Of a DNA stretch of 64,000 bases, positions 46,722 to 54,686 are shown piece by piece. This DNA comes from Enterobacteriaceae bacterium RIT714 (lineage in GTDB: Bacteria; Pseudomonadota; Gammaproteobacteria; Enterobacterales; Enterobacteriaceae). Position numbers and translations under genes: made by a program. The notes under the pieces are model-generated. The model did no database searches. It saw only the letters and a list, made by a program, of their open reading frames with translations, and was not told the DNA's origin. The stretch lies in NCBI GenBank assembly GCA_009668015.1, contig WJYB01000001.1:496001-560000 (forward strand), read 5' to 3'. The first letter of the stretch is position 1; each line of letters starts with the position of its first letter.

Positions 46722-46805
46722 ATGCTGTACTGTGAAATTTTCAATTTTTCACATACATTTGGTGATCGCACCGGCTCAAGCGTTATCGGTATCGTGCTGC
46801 GATAA
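46722..46805 (+). CDS. Predicted 27-codon leader peptide of the ABC-F gene
   Basis: Short frame with a near-ideal ribosome site (TAAGGAGG at 46708-46715, 6-base spacing to ATG). The product begins MLYCEIFNFSHTF and ends IVLR. Its stop codon lies inside the 3' arm of a hairpin (46774-46818), so ribosome position would decide whether the hairpin forms. Layout (strong leader site, structured spacer, weak downstream site) is what is seen for translation-inhibitor-sensing leaders of resistance-type ABC-F genes. Not reported to my knowledge; existence as a peptide is predicted only. Confidence 0.7.
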   Translation: MLYCEIFNFSHTFGDRTGSSVIGIVLR

Positions 46806-46915
46806 CTTCTGCTTGAGCGAAGACACCTGCTACTAAATCCCTTCCCTCGGGCTTACTGAGTTATCGTCAGCGATGTTTGACGAGGCATTTTCATGCCTGT
46901 AACTCTTGAGTAAGC
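46774..46915 (+). promoter_or_regulatory. Structured 5' UTR controlling the ABC-F gene
   Basis: Hairpin 1: GCTCAAGC-GTTATCG (46774-46788) pairs with CGATAAC (46800-46806) and GCTTGAGC (46811-46818), leaving a 4-base bulge. Element 2: GCTTACT-GAGTTA (46851-46863) pairs with TAACTC (46900-46905) and AGTAAGC (46909-46915); inside it two small stems form (TCGTCA/TGACGA at 46864-46883 and GGCAT/ATGCC at 46884-46897), giving a three-way junction. The only ribosome-site-like bases of the ABC-F gene (TTGAG at 46906-46910) are held in the 3' arm, 5 bases from ATG 46920. Confidence 0.7.
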
Positions 46916-46919
46916 AACA

Positions 46920-48629
46920 ATGAGCACATTACTTACTGCACAATCTTTACGTGTTGATACGGCGTTCACCACCCTTTTCGACTCCCTCTCCTTTACGCTG
47001 AAGAAAGGCGACCGCATTGGTCTGCTGGGCGATAACGGCTGTGGCAAAAGCACCCTGTTGAAGATCCTCGACGGCACAGACTCACCTGCAACGGGGAACG
47101 TGGCGCTGGCCGGGCATTGCCTGATGGCGCGCGTGGAACAGCATTTGCCAGATGAGATCTATCCCCTGACGATGCTCGATGCCGTACTGGCGCAACTGCC
47201 TGGCACAGAGCGTGACAGCCTGCGCTGGCGAGCTGAATCACTGTTAGCAAATATGGGATTCACGCCGCAGGATATGGATTTACCCTCAGCAACGCTCAGC
47301 GGCGGTCAACACACGCGCCTGCTGCTGGCCCGCGCGTTGATCGGCGATCCGGATTTGTTGCTGCTGGACGAACCCAGCAACCACCTCGATCTTCCGACCA
47401 TGCTGTGGCTGGAGCAGTTTTTGCAAAACTGGTCCGGTAGCTTTGTGCTGGTTTCGCACGACAGACAACTGCTGGATACCGTCACCAACGGCAGCTGGAT
47501 ATTGCGCGATAAAACCTTGCACAGCTTCGCGCTCCCCTGCACTGCCGCACGCGCGGCGCTGGCCGCAAAAGATGAAACCGATGCCCTGCGGCACAAGGCC
47601 GAGCAAAAAGAGATCGACCGCGTCACCGCCAGCGCGAAACGGCTCGCGACCTGGGGCAAGGTCTACGACAACGAAGATCTCGCCCGTAAGGCAAAACAGA
47701 TGGAAAAACAGGTCGACCGCCTGAAAGAGAGCCAGACTGAGCTCACTGCGGGCAATCAGTGGACGTTAACTCTGCGCGGCGATGCGCTTCGTGCGGATCG
47801 TCTGCTGGAGCTCGAGGGGCTTGATGTTTCACCCGCGCCAGGCCTGCCGACGCTATTTAATGTGGAGATCGCCAGGCTTAAAAGCAGCGATCGGGTGGCG
47901 ATTGTTGGCCGTAACGGCTGCGGAAAATCTTCCCTGATGAGGCTTATCTGGCAGCAGTTTAGCGCCTCTCAAACGGCAGATACGCTCAAAATCCACCCGC
48001 GTCTGACGCTCGGTTATTACGATCAGACGCTTCACCAACTGCCCGATGATGCCTCGCTGCTTGATGCCCTGGAGCCGTTTGCGCCTGCCCCGCAGGATCG
48101 CAAAATGGCGCTGATAAGTTCAGGTTTTGCATGGGCCCGTCACGGACAAAAAGTCAGTACGCTGAGCGGGGGTGAACGATCGCGGTTGCTGTTTGTCGGC
48201 CTGACGCTCGCCCGCTATAGCTTGCTGATGCTTGACGAGCCGACGAACCATCTGGACATGGAAGGTAAAGAGGCGCTGGCCGGTACATTGCAACAGTTTG
48301 AAGGCGGTGTGCTGCTGGTTAGCCACGACCGGCAATTAATCAGCCAAAGCTGCAACCGTTTCTGGCTTATCGAACACGGCAGACTCAGCGAGTGGCACGA
48401 CGCTGAAGCGGTATTTGAACGGCTGCGCCAAAGCGGTGGGCTAACCTCATCGCCAGCTTCAACGTTAGCCCCCGCCCATCAGCCCTATGCCAGTGACGAT
48501 TTGCTTGAAAGACTGGTGATGCTGGAAAACCTGCTTGCAGAGGATTTGGCGAGGAAACCGAAGCATCAAAAACCTCAGCTACAGGAACAATGGCGCAAGG
48601 AGATCGACAGTATAGAGGCCCTTCTGTAA
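46920..48629 (+). CDS. ABC-F family ATPase
   Basis: 569-aa protein with two ABC domains and no TM. Domain 1: Walker A GDNGCGKS, signature LSGGQHTR, Walker B LLLLDEPSNHLDL. Domain 2: GRNGCGKS, LSGGERSR, LLMLDEPTNHLDM. They are joined by a charged linker (about residues 220-275, RHKAEQKEIDRVTASAKRL) of the type that reaches toward the ribosomal peptidyl-transferase centre. ABC-F proteins act on ribosomes; some relieve stalling (EttA, Uup, YheS), others protect from antibiotics. It is not one of the four E. coli ABC-F proteins by my reading. The leader and structured UTR suggest induction by ribosome stalling. Confidence 0.85.
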   Translation: MSTLLTAQSLRVDTAFTTLFDSLSFTLKKGDRIGLLGDNGCGKSTLLKILDGTDSPATGNVALAGHCLMARVEQHLPDEIYPLTMLDAVLAQLPGTERDSLRWRAESLLANMGFTPQDMDLPSATLSGGQHTRLLLARALIGDPDLLLLDEPSNHLDLPTMLWLEQFLQNWSGSFVLVSHDRQLLDTVTNGSWILRDKTLHSFALPCTAARAALAAKDETDALRHKAEQKEIDRVTASAKRLATWGKVYDNEDLARKAKQMEKQVDRLKESQTELTAGNQWTLTLRGDALRADRLLELEGLDVSPAPGLPTLFNVEIARLKSSDRVAIVGRNGCGKSSLMRLIWQQFSASQTADTLKIHPRLTLGYYDQTLHQLPDDASLLDALEPFAPAPQDRKMALISSGFAWARHGQKVSTLSGGERSRLLFVGLTLARYSLLMLDEPTNHLDMEGKEALAGTLQQFEGGVLLVSHDRQLISQSCNRFWLIEHGRLSEWHDAEAVFERLRQSGGLTSSPASTLAPAHQPYASDDLLERLVMLENLLAEDLARKPKHQKPQLQEQWRKEIDSIEALL

Positions 48630-48630
48630 C

Positions 48631-48670
48631 GCTACGCCCGGCGTCACTCTCCGCCGGGCGACTCATGTTA
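48631..48670 (+). repeat. REP-like palindrome, copy A
   Basis: 9-bp stem CGCCCGGCG/CGCCGGGCG (48635-48643, 48652-48660) with an 8-base loop, next to the ABC-F stop. 38 of 40 bases match copy B at 50147-50186. Possibly serves as mRNA 3' end of the ABC-F gene. Confidence 0.8.
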
Positions 48671-48948
48671 GCGTGGTTATCTCTTTCCAGATGCGTTTTG
48701 CATTATCTTTTCGGTTATCACCCCGTATGTCATGTATTTCTGACTGAAGCGTACTTTTCTTCTTGTCATATTCATGCCCCATTTTCAAATGAGAAATAAG
48801 ATTTCTTCACGGAAATACGTAAATTTATCGCGAAATGATGACATTGTGTTGCCGTGATCTTGTATATCGCCAGTAAAGAAGCAATCCTTTCGCTGTACCG
48901 TTTGAAAGGCGAGTAAAATATTATTTCTAATAAAATGGAGATTCAGGG
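48671..48948. other. AT-rich region with decayed copies of ppa/adhP flanking sequence
   Basis: 278 bases without a gene. Just after REP copy A the 11-base string TCTCTTTCCAG matches the ppa 3' end at the same offset after REP copy B. 48833-48868 matches the adhP upstream region 50928-50963 at 30 of 36 positions without gaps (ATGACATT.TGTTGCC and CTTGTATATC are shared). It is presumably the promoter region of the following two-gene cassette. Confidence 0.6.
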
Positions 48949-49653
48949 ATGAGTAAACGAAGCAATATAATAGATGGTAAAGTAGCAGCAAGGGTTCCGT
49001 ATGGATTAGTTTATACCGAAGTACTTGGATGGATTGATCTTGGCCATGCCCAAGGTACTGATATAAGGATCCTGTTACGAAATCTCGATTGTGGAGAATC
49101 TTCAGGAAAAGAGCAATACGACGTTACCTATTCACAGTCTATGATTGACCCTACCGTAACGATTAAGACGGGCAAATTTATTACCTGGCGAATCAAACGA
49201 GGGCGATCACCTTACGAACGCCGAAGTATTGCCCTGGCAATGATGATGTCACTAGCCCGAAAGTTTGAAGCATTACAGGCATCTTTACCTTTCAATAGCA
49301 TTACAGACAGTGGCTTCAGTGGAGAAGATCTGGTGTCAGACTTACTGGGATTTTACCGTGTGGTCTCCATCCAGAATCCTTTTGAGATACTGCGTCCAGT
49401 CAGCCAAGTTGATGCGCTGAGAAGATGGGATCATTATGGTAAGATAGGGGCATGGAAAAACGATTCATTTTTACCTATTTTATTCCCCGACCCTGTTAAA
49501 TCACCAACCGCAAGGCCATATAAAGGTACGCTTCCTGACTTCATGCAGACAGTAAAACCGTGGCATGACTTTCATTCAGGGATCGTTGGTATTGTATGCG
49601 CTGATGGTTCATACATAGATAAAGCTAAAAGGGGGCAATTACCCTATGCGTAA
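48949..49653 (+). CDS. Hypothetical 234-aa protein of an AT-rich two-gene cassette
   Basis: Soluble-looking 234-aa protein with no signal peptide or TM. Noteworthy segments: VPYGLVYTEVLGWIDLGHAQG, RGRSPYERRSIALAMMMSLARKFE, DSGFSGEDLVSDLLGFYRVV and the late PWHDFHSGIVGI. The conserved His/Asp/Glu residues in these could form an enzyme site. It resembles hypothetical proteins of enterobacterial accessory islands (possibly the DUF4056 group, recalled with low certainty). It overlaps the next gene by 8 bases. Base composition is more AT-rich than its neighbours, pointing to transfer. Function unknown. Confidence 0.75.
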   Translation: MSKRSNIIDGKVAARVPYGLVYTEVLGWIDLGHAQGTDIRILLRNLDCGESSGKEQYDVTYSQSMIDPTVTIKTGKFITWRIKRGRSPYERRSIALAMMMSLARKFEALQASLPFNSITDSGFSGEDLVSDLLGFYRVVSIQNPFEILRPVSQVDALRRWDHYGKIGAWKNDSFLPILFPDPVKSPTARPYKGTLPDFMQTVKPWHDFHSGIVGIVCADGSYIDKAKRGQLPYA

Positions 49654-50068
49654 GTCACTGCAGGTACTCAGTGGTGCACTTCTCATTGCCGCCATTGCGC
49701 TATGTTTCGCCTGGCCCTACGTTACAATGGAATTCGCCGGTAGCGCTCACTATACCGAACAGGATAAACGTGAGTATGCGTTTTATACTCCCGATGTTCT
49801 AAAAAATATGCCGAGAGTTTCACTTCATTATGATTTCGACTTTGTCAATATAACGGGGCCAGCATCACTCGTACATGCTATCAGATATTATGATGCTGTC
49901 GATTCTGGCAAAATCAATGCCTATCTCGAATCAATGGGATATAAAAAACAGGATAATTGTCATATTCAAGCCGTGTGTTGGCGGGGTAACGATCCGCAAG
50001 AAATTATCACCGTCAGCGAACTGGACAGTCCTAAAGCGCTATTAGTTTCCGTTATCTATAATTATTGA
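49646..50068 (+). CDS. Hypothetical 140-aa membrane-anchored/exported partner protein
   Basis: 140 aa with one N-terminal hydrophobic helix (about 7-26, basic residues before it), then a polar domain with two cysteines close together (DNCHIQAVCWRG). Start overlaps the end of the preceding gene, so the two are translated together. Not recognised. An enzyme with a membrane-anchored partner, or a toxin/immunity-like pair, would both fit. Confidence 0.7.
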   Translation: MRKSLQVLSGALLIAAIALCFAWPYVTMEFAGSAHYTEQDKREYAFYTPDVLKNMPRVSLHYDFDFVNITGPASLVHAIRYYDAVDSGKINAYLESMGYKKQDNCHIQAVCWRGNDPQEIITVSELDSPKALLVSVIYNY

Positions 50069-50146
50069 GCCAGCGTCGTTTGCATCTTGAATAATTAACC
50101 CCAGTTTCGATTGAATATAAGCGAGGTTTACCATCCGCTTATCTGG

Positions 50147-50186
50147 CTACGCCCGGCGGCACTCTCCGCCGGGCGACTGATGTTAC
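50147..50186 (+). repeat. REP-like palindrome, copy B
   Basis: 9-bp stem CGCCCGGCG/CGCCGGGCG with an 8-base loop, just beyond the ppa stop codon (minus strand). Copies A and B lie in direct orientation around the two-gene cassette. On the minus strand it could cap the ppa transcript. Confidence 0.8.
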
Positions 50187-50782
50187 TGCGGTTTTTTCTC
50201 TTTCCAGGCATCCCATGCCTGTTTGATCTCTTGCTTAGCGGTCGCCGCATCGTTAAAACCGCTCAGTTCTACAGATTTGCGCCCTTCTGGCAGCTGTTTG
50301 TAGACGCGGAAGAACGATTCCAAACGCTGTACTTCAATCTTCGGCAAATCGCTAAGCTCTTGAATATCGTCATAAGTCGGGTCGATTTTGCTTGCCGGCA
50401 CGGCAACGATTTTATCGTCTTTCTCGCCGCCATCCACCATCTTCAGCACGCCAATGGCGCGCAGCTTGATTAGCGTCCCGGGTGCCATTGGGGCGCGGGT
50501 GTAGAAGATCACGTCCAGCGGATCGCCATCGCCCGCCAGCGACTGCGTCAGTGAACCGTAGTTCGCCGGATACGCCACCGGCATCGACTGGAAACGGTCC
50601 GCGATAATAAAACCGGTTTTAGCGTCGGTTTCGTATTTGATGATGCCGCCCGCCGGGATTTCGGTGACCGCATAAAACTCTTCCGGGTTATTTTCCGGCT
50701 GCGGGAATTCGAGAATATTTTGTGCCTGCACGGAAGCGGACAGCAGAACAGTGACGGCGATGATTTTTTTTACCAGATGCAT
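50183..50782 (-). CDS. Secreted family I inorganic pyrophosphatase
   Basis: 199-aa enzyme hydrolysing pyrophosphate to phosphate. The signature DGDPLDVIFYT with its metal-binding Asp triad, the KYE segment (IKYETDAKTG) and YPANYGS are intact. Unlike the usual cytosolic Ppa, it starts with a clear signal peptide (MHLVKKIIAVTVLLSASVQAQ), so it should act in the periplasm. ATG 50782 gives this signal; the longer frame to 50926 does not look like protein. Divergent from adhP. Confidence 0.9.
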   Translation of the reverse strand: MHLVKKIIAVTVLLSASVQAQNILEFPQPENNPEEFYAVTEIPAGGIIKYETDAKTGFIIADRFQSMPVAYPANYGSLTQSLAGDGDPLDVIFYTRAPMAPGTLIKLRAIGVLKMVDGGEKDDKIVAVPASKIDPTYDDIQELSDLPKIEVQRLESFFRVYKQLPEGRKSVELSGFNDAATAKQEIKQAWDAWKEKKPQ

Positions 50783-51053
50783 TGTCGTTAACTCTTTGGT
50801 TATTAGAAGACAACACGTTACGTTTTGCAGATGACAGAACCATGACGTTTTTTTGGCAGATTTTATCTCCCCCTTTTTATAAGGGGGAAAACGGATTTTC
50901 GCCGGATTAATGCGCAAAATTGCCACTAAATTATGACATTATGTTGCCCCGCCCTTGTATATCTCTGCCAAAGCATTAATCCTTAGGGAGTAAGAACGGT
51001 TCTCATTTATCTTACACACTACGCAGATACTGAACATGAACAAGGAGAAACAT
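50783..51053. promoter_or_regulatory. ppa-adhP divergent intergenic region
   Basis: 271 bases with promoters for both genes. 50928-50963 (ATGACATT, TTGCC, CTTGTATATC) is repeated at 48833-48868 in front of the cassette and looks like a promoter or regulator site for adhP. A 6-bp repeat CCCCCTT...AAGGGGG (50871-50887) forms a small hairpin in the ppa leader. Confidence 0.5.
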
Positions 51054-52064
51054 ATGAAGGCTGCTGTTGTCACGAAAGACCATCAGATTGATGTCACCGA
51101 AAAAACATTACGCTCATTGCAGCACGGCGAAGCCCTGCTGAAGATGGAGTGCTGTGGCGTTTGCCATACCGATCTTCACGTTAAGAATGGTGATTTCGGT
51201 GATAAAACCGGGGTGATCCTCGGTCACGAAGGGATTGGTATCGTCAAAGAGATTGGCCCTGGTGTCACCTCGCTGAAAGTGGGCGATCGTGCCAGCGTCG
51301 CGTGGTTCTTCCAGGGTTGCGGTCACTGTGAATACTGTAACAGCGGCAATGAAACCTTATGCCGCGAAGTGAAAAATGCCGGTTATTCTGTTGATGGCGG
51401 GATGGCTGAAGAGTGCATTGTCACCGCTGACTATGCGGTTAAAGTCCCGGATGGACTGGAATCCGCTGCCGCCAGCAGTATCACCTGCGCGGGCGTCACC
51501 ACCTATAAAGCGGTAAAAATTTCCCATATTAAACCGGGCCAGTGGATCGCGATTTACGGTCTGGGCGGGCTGGGCAATCTGGCGTTGCAATACGCGAAAA
51601 ACGTCTTCAACGCCAAAGTCATCGCCATTGATGTCAATGATGGACAGTTGAAGCTGGCCGAAGAGATGGGCGCCGATCTGACCATTAACTCCCGTAACGA
51701 AGATGCCGCTAAAATTGTTCAGGAGAAAACCGGTGGCGCCCACGCCGCGGTCGTCACTGCGGTCGCGAAAGCGGCGTTTAACTCTGCCGTCGATGCGGTT
51801 CGCGCCGGTGGCCGCGTGGTGGCAGTAGGTCTACCGCCAGAAGCAATGAGCCTGGATATTCCTCGTCTGGTGCTGGATGGCATTCAGGTGGTCGGTTCGC
51901 TGGTCGGGACGCGTCAGGATTTGACTGAAGCCTTCCAGTTCGCGGCAGAAGGGAAAGTCGTGCCGAAAGTCACCATGCGTCCAATCGGCGACATCAATGC
52001 CATCTTCAAAGAGATGGAACAGGGCCAGATCCGTGGCCGTATGGTAATTGATTTCCGTTCTTAA
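51054..52064 (+). CDS. adhP: Ethanol-active zinc alcohol dehydrogenase AdhP
   Basis: 336 aa, exactly the E. coli AdhP length. Zinc-binding medium-chain dehydrogenase: catalytic zinc ligands in CGVCHTD and GHEGIG, structural zinc cysteines in [18 protein letters not shown] motif [10 protein letters not shown]. Oxidises ethanol or reduces acetaldehyde. AAGGAG at 51043 fits ATG 51054. Confidence 0.95.
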   Translation: MKAAVVTKDHQIDVTEKTLRSLQHGEALLKMECCGVCHTDLHVKNGDFGDKTGVILGHEGIGIVKEIGPGVTSLKVGDRASVAWFFQGCGHCEYCNSGNETLCREVKNAGYSVDGGMAEECIVTADYAVKVPDGLESAAASSITCAGVTTYKAVKISHIKPGQWIAIYGLGGLGNLALQYAKNVFNAKVIAIDVNDGQLKLAEEMGADLTINSRNEDAAKIVQEKTGGAHAAVVTAVAKAAFNSAVDAVRAGGRVVAVGLPPEAMSLDIPRLVLDGIQVVGSLVGTRQDLTEAFQFAAEGKVVPKVTMRPIGDINAIFKEMEQGQIRGRMVIDFRS

Positions 52065-52074
52065 CGGGAGCTGG

Positions 52075-52127
52075 AGGTACGGTTACAGTTGCCATCAGCG
52101 GCGTGTTTCGCTGGGCGAACCGTACCT
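52075..52127. repeat. Inverted repeat after adhP
   Basis: 10-bp arms AGGTACGGTT (52075-52084) and AACCGTACCT (52118-52127), with a nested CAGCG/CGCTG stem (52096-52113). Together with the next hairpin it separates the convergent adhP and MFS genes. Confidence 0.6.
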
Positions 52128-52137
52128 GCCTTAAGCC

Positions 52138-52171
52138 CGATCAGGCTAACGCGCTGGCGTTAGCCTGATCG
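52138..52171 (+). terminator. 15-bp hairpin terminating adhP within the MFS 3' end
   Basis: Perfect 15-bp stem CGATCAGGCTAACGC/GCGTTAGCCTGATCG with a 4-base loop, followed on the plus strand by CGTTTTGCTTT. It fits an intrinsic terminator of adhP yet lies over the last codons of the convergent MFS gene, whose Ala/Ser-rich tail is shaped by it. Confidence 0.75.
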
Positions 52172-53316
52172 CGTTTTGCTTTCTGACGGCCATACAGCAG
52201 CAGTGACGACATCGCGGCGAACGAGAGGATCGCCGCAGGCAAAGTGACGTAGCTCCAGCTGTAGCCGAGCGTGATCATCAGGCCACCAAAATAAGCCCCA
52301 ATCGCGCTCCCGAGATTAAACGCGACCTGCCCACCCGCCGCGCCTAACAGCTCGCCACCCCGGGCATTTTGCAGCAGCATAATTTGCAGAGGGGCCGACA
52401 GCGCAAACAGACCTGCGCAGCAGATAAAGCCCATCACCAGCGATGCCGACTTGTTTTCACCAAAGACAAACAGCAGCACCAGCGACAGAACAATCACCAG
52501 GTCCGTGGTAGCGGCAATACGCAGCGGACTGTAGCGACCGGATAATTTACCGCTCATCAGATTACCCAGCACCATGCCCAGCCCCATCAGCATCATGATC
52601 ACGGTCATAAAGCCCTCGGAAAAACCGGAGACGTTGACCATAAACGGTTTCACAAAGCTGAACCACGCAAATACCCCCGCGTTGCCGAACATGGTGGCGG
52701 CAAAAATGAACCACGGCTCAGGTTTCTTTAAGAAGTGGAATTGTTCTGTCAACCTGGTCTCTGATTTGTCGTACAGTTTGGGCACCCAAAGAATAATCGA
52801 CAGGATAACCAGCGCATCAAACGCGGCGATCAGGAAAAAGGTGTAGCGCCAGTTATATTCGTGCCCAAGCCAGGTGCCCAGCGGAACCCCGACCAGATTC
52901 GCCACCGTCATCCCGGCAATCATTCCCGCAACAGCCAGCGTCACTTTTCCGGGCGGTGCGATTTTAGACAGGATCACGGCCCCGACGCCAAAAAAGGCTC
53001 CGTGAGGAAACCCGGAGACCAGGCGCCCTATTGCCAGCCAGAGGTAGGACGTCGAGAAGGTAAAAATGGCATTGCCGACAACGCACAAGGCAACCAGAAA
53101 AAGCAGCACGGTTTTTAAGGAGAACTTATTTGAAAATAACGCAATGACTGGCGCACCTATCACCACGCCGAAGGCGTAGTAAGATATCATGCTCCCGGCT
53201 GAGGGGATGGAGATCCCCGTGTCCCGGGCCAGCTCGGTTAACACACCCATGATGCCAAATTCAGCCATGCCGAGACCGAACGTCCCCAGCGCCAACGAAA
53301 AAACGGTTTTTTTCAT
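52141..53316 (-). CDS. AraJ-like MFS sugar/drug efflux transporter
   Basis: 391-aa, 12-TM major facilitator with long near-identity to E. coli AraJ (LALGTFGLGMAEFGIMGVLTE, RLVSGFPHGAFFGVGA, FATMFGNAGVFAWFSFVKP). AraJ is arabinose-induced and thought to export sugars or drugs. ATG 53316 matches the AraJ N-terminus. No AraC-type site is visible; its neighbours do not concern arabinose, so it may be a paralogue. Confidence 0.88.
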   Translation of the reverse strand: MKKTVFSLALGTFGLGMAEFGIMGVLTELARDTGISIPSAGSMISYYAFGVVIGAPVIALFSNKFSLKTVLLFLVALCVVGNAIFTFSTSYLWLAIGRLVSGFPHGAFFGVGAVILSKIAPPGKVTLAVAGMIAGMTVANLVGVPLGTWLGHEYNWRYTFFLIAAFDALVILSIILWVPKLYDKSETRLTEQFHFLKKPEPWFIFAATMFGNAGVFAWFSFVKPFMVNVSGFSEGFMTVIMMLMGLGMVLGNLMSGKLSGRYSPLRIAATTDLVIVLSLVLLFVFGENKSASLVMGFICCAGLFALSAPLQIMLLQNARGGELLGAAGGQVAFNLGSAIGAYFGGLMITLGYSWSYVTLPAAILSFAAMSSLLLYGRQKAKRDQANASALA

Positions 53317-53547
53317 ACCACAGCCATTTGTTAAAATTTTGCAACAAGCATTATTAAACAAACTGGTATGGTGAGCCAGTTCTAATGATTGATTTGCCCG
53401 TTCTGTCCATGGCTTCAGCCCGTGTGGTGAATATCGTTACCCTGGCGGCGCAGGCAAGCAGAAAGCTTTGGCGAGTATGGAGACAAACAAAAATGCCGGA
53501 ATCGAAACCAAAAAAACGTTGGCACCAGTTCCGGCAAGTGACGCAAA

Positions 53548-54054
53548 TTATTGCCAGGTAAAATCAACACTAATAACCGAATTAAATGTCCCGCGCGTTG
53601 CTCCGCCTTTGGGAGAATAAATTCTCGCTGAAAGCGGGAATTTCGCACTGTGGTTCGTTTGATCGACATTCACTTTCATCGTACTACCATTGCCGTAGTT
53701 GACATCGTTAGTCGCCAGTTGCAGAGCAACATTATCCGCATTCCCTAGATTTTTATACGTTGTACTATCATCAGTATCAGGCGTTCCTGAAAACTTTACC
53801 GTCACAGTATTCAAATATGCCGGGCATTTAGTGACATCGAGGGTAAAGTTAACCCAATCTCCACCTGTGTCAGCTTCAGAGAGATCATGCGCCTGAACGG
53901 AAGGAAGTGTGATTTCCTTTTCAACTGTACCGGTATCAATTGTGCAAGAATTGGCAATCAGACGCCCTTTGATATCAATATTGGTACCCGTTGCGTGTGC
54001 CATTCCGCTTGCAAGTAAGAATGGAATAATCATCCCCACAAGATATCTTTTCAT
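53548..54054 (-). CDS. Minor fimbrial subunit, FimG-like (last gene of the cluster)
   Basis: 168-aa pilin: signal peptide (1-21, cleavage near AHA/TG), donor strand and Ig-like fold with two cysteines (ANSCTID and DVTKCPAY) and a C-terminal aromatic motif (ISVDFTWQ). Such subunits link tip adhesin and rod. 40 bases after the preceding minor-pilin gene. Confidence 0.88.
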   Translation of the reverse strand: MKRYLVGMIIPFLLASGMAHATGTNIDIKGRLIANSCTIDTGTVEKEITLPSVQAHDLSEADTGGDWVNFTLDVTKCPAYLNTVTVKFSGTPDTDDSTTYKNLGNADNVALQLATNDVNYGNGSTMKVNVDQTNHSAKFPLSARIYSPKGGATRGTFNSVISVDFTWQ

Positions 54055-54094
54055 TAATTTCTCCCGACCTGTTTCTGAGAATAATGTTTATGAA

Positions 54095-54628
54095 TTACTG
54101 ATATTCAAACGTGGCCACAACAACCGCTTCAATATCACCTGGTTTCGCAGAGCCGTCAGGCGAATAAGCACGGGCCTGCAGTTTGAACGTCGCATTACCA
54201 GAAGAAACCGGCGCATCAAGGGTTGAGCCGTCATAGACAAGATTTCCATTAGACTGATTAGTAATCTCGACGGCTGTGTTTGGCGCAGGGTTTGCGGCTG
54301 TGTTTTTCCACCTGACGATAGAGTCCGGATCCGCTGTGCCACTAAAGGTAGCCTTAACGTTTGTGGTTCCGGCAGGACAGCCTGTCACCGGAATTTCAAA
54401 TAAAACCTTAGTGGAACCTGAACCCGCCTTTGATAACGTATCTGCGCCGATGCTATCGCCCAAACTTACAGATTTCGTCGCTGCACCGCCATTAACTGTA
54501 GTGCAGGGTAAGGAGATGATTTTTCCCGTTACTTTAATACTAACGCTATCTGCAGCAAACGTATTAACGGCATAAAAAAAGGCGCCCAATCCAATAGCAA
54601 GTGTGGCGAATAGTTTCTTTGCGTTCAT
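54095..54628 (-). CDS. Minor fimbrial subunit, FimF/FimA-like
   Basis: 177-aa pilin: signal peptide (about 1-25, cleavage near TFA/AD), cysteine pair in SLPCTTV and VTGCPAG, C-terminal VATFEYQ donor-strand motif. ATG 54628 has AGGA at proper spacing; ATG 54634 abuts it. Sits between the adhesin and the last pilin gene. Confidence 0.88.
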   Translation of the reverse strand: MNAKKLFATLAIGLGAFFYAVNTFAADSVSIKVTGKIISLPCTTVNGGAATKSVSLGDSIGADTLSKAGSGSTKVLFEIPVTGCPAGTTNVKATFSGTADPDSIVRWKNTAANPAPNTAVEITNQSNGNLVYDGSTLDAPVSSGNATFKLQARAYSPDGSAKPGDIEAVVVATFEYQ

Positions 54629-54686
54629 TTTCATTCCTTTAATTTCAATTAAACGTGGTCGGGAATCCGGTTCCGCATACCTGTAA

